Made by a program: the position numbers and the translations under genes. From an uncultured Oscillospiraceae bacterium (GTDB taxonomy: Bacteria; Bacillota; Clostridia; Oscillospirales; Ruminococcaceae): DNA of 8,600 nucleotides. Below are positions 5,896 through 8,600 of this stretch, piece by piece. The notes under the pieces are model-generated. The model was not told the DNA's origin and made no database searches. It saw only the letters and a program-made list of their open reading frames with translations. Every line of letters begins with the position of its first letter. The stretch's first letter is position 1. Location of the stretch: NCBI GenBank assembly GCA_934488695.1, contig CAKSSH010000050.1, forward strand, positions 1 to 8,600, read 5' to 3'.

Positions 5896-6020
5896 GGCAG
5901 GGCTCCGGTCATGTAAAAAACGAAAGCCTTTGTAAGCAGTACGCTGTGCATAGTTTAAAAAAAGAAACCCCCCTTCCTTAGCTGGTTCGTCGGCTTAAAG
6001 CCAAGCATATCATATTATAC

Positions 6021-6079
6021 AAAAAAAATAAAAAAACTTTAAAAAAACTATTGACATTATAGAAAAAGCATGGTATGAT
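6021..6079 (+). promoter_or_regulatory. Very strong sigma-A promoter with A-tract UP-like element
   Basis: A perfect TTGACA (6051-6056) and TATGAT (6074-6079) are 17 nt apart. Directly upstream, 6021-6049 is almost pure A/T with three phased A-tracts, the layout of UP elements at highly expressed RNA genes. The start should fall near 6086. The rest of 5896-6020 contains no gene I can support; an attata at 6014-6019 gives an isolated minus-strand -10 without a good -35. Confidence 0.87.
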
Positions 6080-6085
6080 ATAGAC

Positions 6086-6370
6086 GAAGAGAGAGATCAA
6101 AAGGAAAAAATAAAAAAACGGAAGGAGGAGAGTCCGATGATTTGTCGGCAGCTATCTTTTCGTGAAGTGAGGTTCGCAAATATTTAGTAGGACGGAGTGA
6201 GTCCCATGTACAGGTTACCGGTCCGGTGATAGCAATCTTGAAAGAGGTGAGTCCAAAGTTCCGGTAAAAATTGTTCTATAAGTTCAGAAGTAAGTTTTAA
6301 GTTTGAGAGTTCGAGATTTTAGAGATCAAGAGTTCAAAAGCAGGCGGCAAGGCCGCCTGCTTTCTTTGTT
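6086..6370 (+). ncRNA. Independent structured small RNA, class uncertain (raiA-type is one candidate)
   Basis: The unit has its own strong promoter, about 285 nt of sequence and a perfect terminator, but no ORF longer than 16 codons with a ribosome site. Pairings seen: CCGA/TCGG (6134-6137, 6145-6148), GTGAA/TTCGC (6162-6166, 6173-6177), GGAC/GTCC (6190-6193, 6201-6204), GCTATC/GATAGC (6151-6156, 6228-6233) and TTACCGG/CCGGTAA (6215-6221, 6261-6267). The last two interlock as a pseudoknot. A GAGTCC-centred motif occurs three times (6128, 6197, 6247), twice as the exact octamer GTGAGTCC. A purine-rich 5' end and an AAGTT/GAGTTC-rich 3' section flank the core. Size, clostridial host and compact pseudoknot fit the raiA RNA class, but I cannot confirm this by eye. 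It does not look like tmRNA, 6S, SRP RNA or RNase P RNA. No raiA or comFC gene is adjacent. Confidence 0.65.
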
Positions 6371-6374
6371 TTTA
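6337..6374 (+). terminator. Terminator of the small RNA
   Basis: GCAGGCGGC (6340-6348) pairs perfectly with GCCGCCTGC (6352-6360) over 9 bp with a 3-nt loop. AAA/TTT flanks extend it, and the tail TTTCTTTGTTTTT follows. It ends the transcript started near 6086. Confidence 0.92.
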
Positions 6375-6422
6375 TTCTCTGAAACGGCGCCCGGAAAAGA
6401 GGGGCCGGGCTTGCAGGCGATG

Positions 6423-6460
6423 AAAAAAAGAGCCGGAAACCAAGGGTTTGCGGCTCTTTT
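6423..6460 (-). terminator. Rho-independent terminator of the DUF4364 gene
   Basis: AAAAGAGCCG (6426-6435) pairs with CGGCTCTTTT (6451-6460), with a further AAAC/GTTT inner stem. On the minus strand a T7 tract follows. It lies about 30 nt past the stop codon at 6489 and faces the small-RNA terminator, so the two convergent units are insulated. A smaller GC-rich hairpin (6389-6394 with 6405-6410) lies between them. Confidence 0.9.
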
Positions 6461-6488
6461 AGAAATCAGGTCAAAAGCTTTTTACAAG

Positions 6489-7082
6489 TTATTTTTTCAA
6501 AGCGGTCATCAAAGTTGTCATATCGCCGGTGAGAGCAGTTAAAACCGCAGTGTAGACAAGCGTCGGGTCGGTCAAAAAACCGTCGCGTGCGCGCTCCGCC
6601 TGCAAACGCTCCGGAAAGTACAGCTCCATTTTGCAAAGCGGCACCGGCATGCCGGGCACCTCAATACACAGCCGGTAACCGCCTTCTTCGACCGGTATAA
6701 TTTCCACGCGGTTTTCGGCGGCATTTTGTTTAAACGTCAAAATCCGGACAGCGGCGGAAACGGCGCGGCTGCGCAGGGACATGGATAACGACGATTCCAA
6801 ATCCACGACCAGCGCTGCGCCGTCCTTGGAAATTGCATAAAAGTCCTCGCCGGTCTCATCGGTGGTTTTGACCACGTGCCCTTTATCACAAAGCTCGCCC
6901 ATGGCGCTTTCGTATTCAAAATAGTTGACCAAATGCTCGGTTTGAATCACGGTGAGCAGATCCTCTGCCGAAATGGGGGTAGAAAGACTGTTCAGCAGGT
7001 AACATAACATGACCTTAATATCGAAAATTGTTGTAGGTCCGCCGGCACGGACATTTTGCATAAACGGTTTGCGCCGTTCCAT
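6489..7082 (-). CDS. DUF4364 family protein (winged-helix-like N-terminus)
   Basis: A 197-residue soluble protein. The N-terminal half (about 18-90) follows the DUF4364 pattern common in Clostridia: IFDIKVMLCYLLNSL, then PISAEDLLTVIQ, then LVNYFEYESAMGEL and an acidic stretch before FYAISKDGAALV, as in a winged-helix DNA-binding fold. The C-terminal half (about 124-190) is a mixed alpha/beta region of unknown role. The family has no established function that I know; a regulator is inferred from the fold. ATG 7082 is chosen because GGAGGT lies 5 nt upstream. The gene has its own promoter (7143-7115), but no terminator separates it from aroQ, so some transcripts may continue from the aro genes. 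Confidence 0.85.
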   Translation of the reverse strand: MERRKPFMQNVRAGGPTTIFDIKVMLCYLLNSLSTPISAEDLLTVIQTEHLVNYFEYESAMGELCDKGHVVKTTDETGEDFYAISKDGAALVVDLESSLSMSLRSRAVSAAVRILTFKQNAAENRVEIIPVEEGGYRLCIEVPGMPVPLCKMELYFPERLQAERARDGFLTDPTLVYTAVLTALTGDMTTLMTALKK

Positions 7083-7114
7083 AACCTACCTCCGTTTTTA
7101 AAATTAATACATCT

Positions 7115-7143
7115 ATTATAGCGTTTTCGGCGCGTCTCGTCAA
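7115..7143 (-). promoter_or_regulatory. Sigma-A promoter of the DUF4364 gene overlapping the aroQ stop codon
   Basis: On the minus strand TTGACG (7143-7138) and TATAAT (7120-7115) are 17 nt apart. The first bases of the -35 box include the TGA stop of aroQ (7142-7140). Transcription should begin near 7108, giving a leader of about 26 nt. Confidence 0.85.
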
Positions 7144-7574
7144 GAGGAAAGGTGCTCCCGGAGACAAAGCAGCGCCTGAAGATAACCTGTAAAGCCCTGC
7201 CCGTCGATAACAGTCAGCGCCCCGGCTTTTAGAAAAGAGACCTGCCGGTATTCCTCTCGCGCCGAAAGGTCGCTCAGGTGTACCTCAACATAAGGCAACC
7301 GGACAGCACGCAGCGCATCAGCAATGGCGATGCTGGTGTGGGTATAAGCAGCAGCGTTTATCACAATGCCGTCATATCGGCCGGCGGCATGCTGAATTCG
7401 GTCCACCAGAGCCCCTTCATGGTTGGATTGGAAAAACTGACAACGCATACCGTTTTTCCGAGAAAAGGCACGAATCTGAGTAATGAGCTGTGAATAGCTT
7501 TGTGTGCCGTATATTTCCGGCTCCCGTTTTCCGAGTAAATTTAGATTGGGGCCGTTTATAATTAAAAACCGCAT
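7140..7574 (-). CDS. aroQ: Type II 3-dehydroquinate dehydratase
   Basis: A 144-residue enzyme of the shikimate pathway that dehydrates 3-dehydroquinate to 3-dehydroshikimate through an enolate, working as a cytosolic dodecamer. Family landmarks are present: INGPNLNLLGKREPEIYG (6-23) with catalytic Arg17 and Tyr22 on the mobile lid, SNHEG (50-54), Asn73 and His79 in VINAAAYTHTSIA, and VEVHLSD (96-102) with Glu97 and His99. Arg106 follows for substrate binding. Length is normal. ATG 7574 is preferred over an in-frame ATG at 7628 because AAGGAG lies 8 nt upstream and the protein should begin just before INGPN. It overlaps the end of the aroE-aroK fusion by 13 nt, pointing to translational coupling within an aro operon. 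Confidence 0.97.
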   Translation of the reverse strand: MRFLIINGPNLNLLGKREPEIYGTQSYSQLITQIRAFSRKNGMRCQFFQSNHEGALVDRIQHAAGRYDGIVINAAAYTHTSIAIADALRAVRLPYVEVHLSDLSAREEYRQVSFLKAGALTVIDGQGFTGYLQALLCLREHLSS

Positions 7575-8600
7575 GATAAAAGCTCCTTTTGCAGATTTTT
7601 CGCCGTTTTTTCGGCACTGTCGGCACAAGGCAGCTTCAGATCACTGAAGGCCTCGTAATAGCCGGCGCGTTGCCGATACAGTCTTTGCAAGGCGCCGGGA
7701 GAGTTTGAAAGGGGACGTCCGGAGCACTCCAGTTCCTCCGCCGGACGAGTCAGATAAACGACAAAGCCGTTTTGAGACAGTGCACGCCTGCCGGCGGCGG
7801 TGCAGACGGCACCGCCGCCGGTTGCAATGACCTTGCCGCCGGTTTGTGTCAGTTCGTCGAGGATAGCGGCCTCTTTTTCTCGAAAATCTGCTTCTGTGTG
7901 CTGCGCTAAAAAGTCCGCCGGACTTTGTCCGAAGGACTTTTCAAAAACCTCATCGCAGTCGGCAAAGGGGAGATCTAACCGCTTGGCCAGCAGTCGACCG
8001 ACGCTTGTTTTTCCGCACCCCGGCATCCCGATCAGCAGCAGATTGCAAAGCGTGCGGCGGCAAAGCGCCATGCCGCGTGTAAAAGCATCAGCCGGCAGTG
8101 GCTTTCCGCCGAAAAGCTCAATGGCTGTTAGCGCCTGACCGACCAGCATGGGGAGGCCGTTGACGGTTGCAAGAGCACGTTCACGCGCTTCAAACAGCAG
8201 CATTGTTTGAAGCGGATTGTAGATGAGATCAATAACGCCCTCCAAATGCGGAAAATGTGATAGAGAAAGCGGCGCGCAGCCAAGCTTCGGGTACATGCCG
8301 ACGGGGGTTGCGTTGACAATCAGCCGGGCGTCGGCATGGCGGTCGAGATTTTGGTAATGATCCCGGCCGGTGCGGGAAATCATAACGGTTTTTGCGCCTT
8401 GTGAACAAAGCACCTGCTCGGCAGTAGTACCGGCGCCGCCGGTGCCGAGAATTAAGACCTTTTTGCCGGCAGCGGACAGTGGAAAGTCCGAAAGAAGCCG
8501 GGTAAAACCGGTGATGTCCGTATTGTCACCCAGTAAGCGTCCGTCGGGGAGCCGCCGAATCAAATTGACATTGCCAAGCTGCCGAGCAATGGGCGTTAGC
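7562..8600 (-). CDS. Bifunctional shikimate dehydrogenase/shikimate kinase fusion (5' end outside window)
   Basis: 345 residues are visible; the frame stays open to the window edge, so the true start lies beyond 8600. The N-terminal part is AroE without its first section: NTD (26-28) with the catalytic Asp, an NADP-binding loop GTGGAG (52-57) with SRT (75-77), NATPVGM (96-102), YNPLQT (127-132) and GLPMLVGQA (148-156). From about 187 a complete AroK follows: P-loop GMPGCGKT (191-198), DCD (214-216), FREKE (239-243), GGGA (261-264), RPL (295-297) and RAGYY (311-315). AroE reduces 3-dehydroshikimate to shikimate with NADPH and AroK phosphorylates shikimate, so the fusion joins two consecutive steps. 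The junction is short and continuous, with no frameshift. The gene overlaps aroQ by 13 nt. A possible TTG start at 8563 is rejected because AroE homology continues upstream. Confidence 0.95.
   Translation of the reverse strand, partial: LTPIARQLGNVNLIRRLPDGRLLGDNTDITGFTRLLSDFPLSAAGKKVLILGTGGAGTTAEQVLCSQGAKTVMISRTGRDHYQNLDRHADARLIVNATPVGMYPKLGCAPLSLSHFPHLEGVIDLIYNPLQTMLLFEARERALATVNGLPMLVGQALTAIELFGGKPLPADAFTRGMALCRRTLCNLLLIGMPGCGKTSVGRLLAKRLDLPFADCDEVFEKSFGQSPADFLAQHTEADFREKEAAILDELTQTGGKVIATGGGAVCTAAGRRALSQNGFVVYLTRPAEELECSGRPLSNSPGALQRLYRQRAGYYEAFSDLKLPCADSAEKTAKNLQKELLSCGF

Noticed and set aside
5727..5951. Minus-strand 74-codon ORF over the end of the 4906 gene and its terminator
   Set aside because: It runs through the terminator stem and antisense to a well-supported gene, has lysine and phenylalanine runs made by A/T tracts, and lacks a spaced ribosome site.
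6014..6019. Minus-strand TATAAT facing the 4906 gene terminator
   Set aside because: The best -35 at the right spacing (TTAAAG) is poor and lies in an A/T-rich tract where such matches arise by chance; no gene follows.
6121..6150. RNase P RNA-like GGAGGAGAGTCCG block
   Set aside because: It recalls the GAGGAAAGTCC core of RNase P RNA, but the transcript is too short and the other conserved RNase P blocks, such as ACAGAA, are absent.
6092..6329. Direct repeat AGAGATCAA at 6092-6100 and 6321-6329
   Set aside because: Only 9 nt in purine-rich sequence; no sign of target-site duplication or a mobile element between the copies.
6303..6542. Plus-strand 79-codon ORF
   Set aside because: It crosses the small-RNA terminator and the DUF4364 terminator, then overlaps the DUF4364 gene antisense; no Shine-Dalgarno site.

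Overview
The window reads as chromosomal DNA from a low-to-mid GC Gram-positive anaerobe, most likely a Clostridia member of the Oscillospiraceae/Ruminococcaceae type. The reasons are strong GGAGG-type ribosome binding sites, canonical sigma-A promoters (TTGACA-17-TATAAT), U-tract terminators, a DUF4364-family protein, a lipoyl-less E2-like acyltransferase, and a fused shikimate dehydrogenase/shikimate kinase. The assignment comes from gene content only. I see no transposase, integrase, prophage or CRISPR array.

Layout on the minus strand, read right to left. At 8600-7140 is the end of an aroE-aroK fusion (5' part outside the window) overlapping aroQ. Next is a DUF4364 gene (7082-6489) whose promoter begins inside the aroQ stop codon. 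After a plus-strand block comes an E2/CAT-like acyltransferase gene (4592-3759) with its own promoter and a short terminator. Then follows a tight five-gene run (3673-489): a 65-residue XRE-type regulator, a polytopic membrane protein of the DUF2238/YjdF kind, a CrtO-like glycolipid acyltransferase, an MGDG-synthase/UgtP-like glycosyltransferase, and an Aur1-like PAP2 protein. The run ends in a strong terminator at 361-399. A tRNA-Ser(CGA) with its own promoter lies at 171-83.

On the plus strand there are two units. One is a monocistronic gene (4906-5853) for an unrecognised, probably TIM-barrel protein with a leader of about 150 nt. The other, at 6051-6374, is a strong promoter with A-tracts, about 285 nt of mostly non-coding sequence and a perfect terminator. 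I read it as a structured small RNA: its core can form a pseudoknot, and it carries a recurring GAGTCC motif.

How the genes fit together: aroEK and aroQ provide three steps of chorismate synthesis. The five-gene run looks like a membrane glycolipid module: the GT adds sugar to a diacylglycerol-type lipid, the CrtO-like protein may acylate the sugar, the PAP2 protein may supply or remove a phospho-headgroup, and the small regulator may control the set. The product is an inference. The most interesting items are the RNA at about 6086-6370 and this glycolipid operon.
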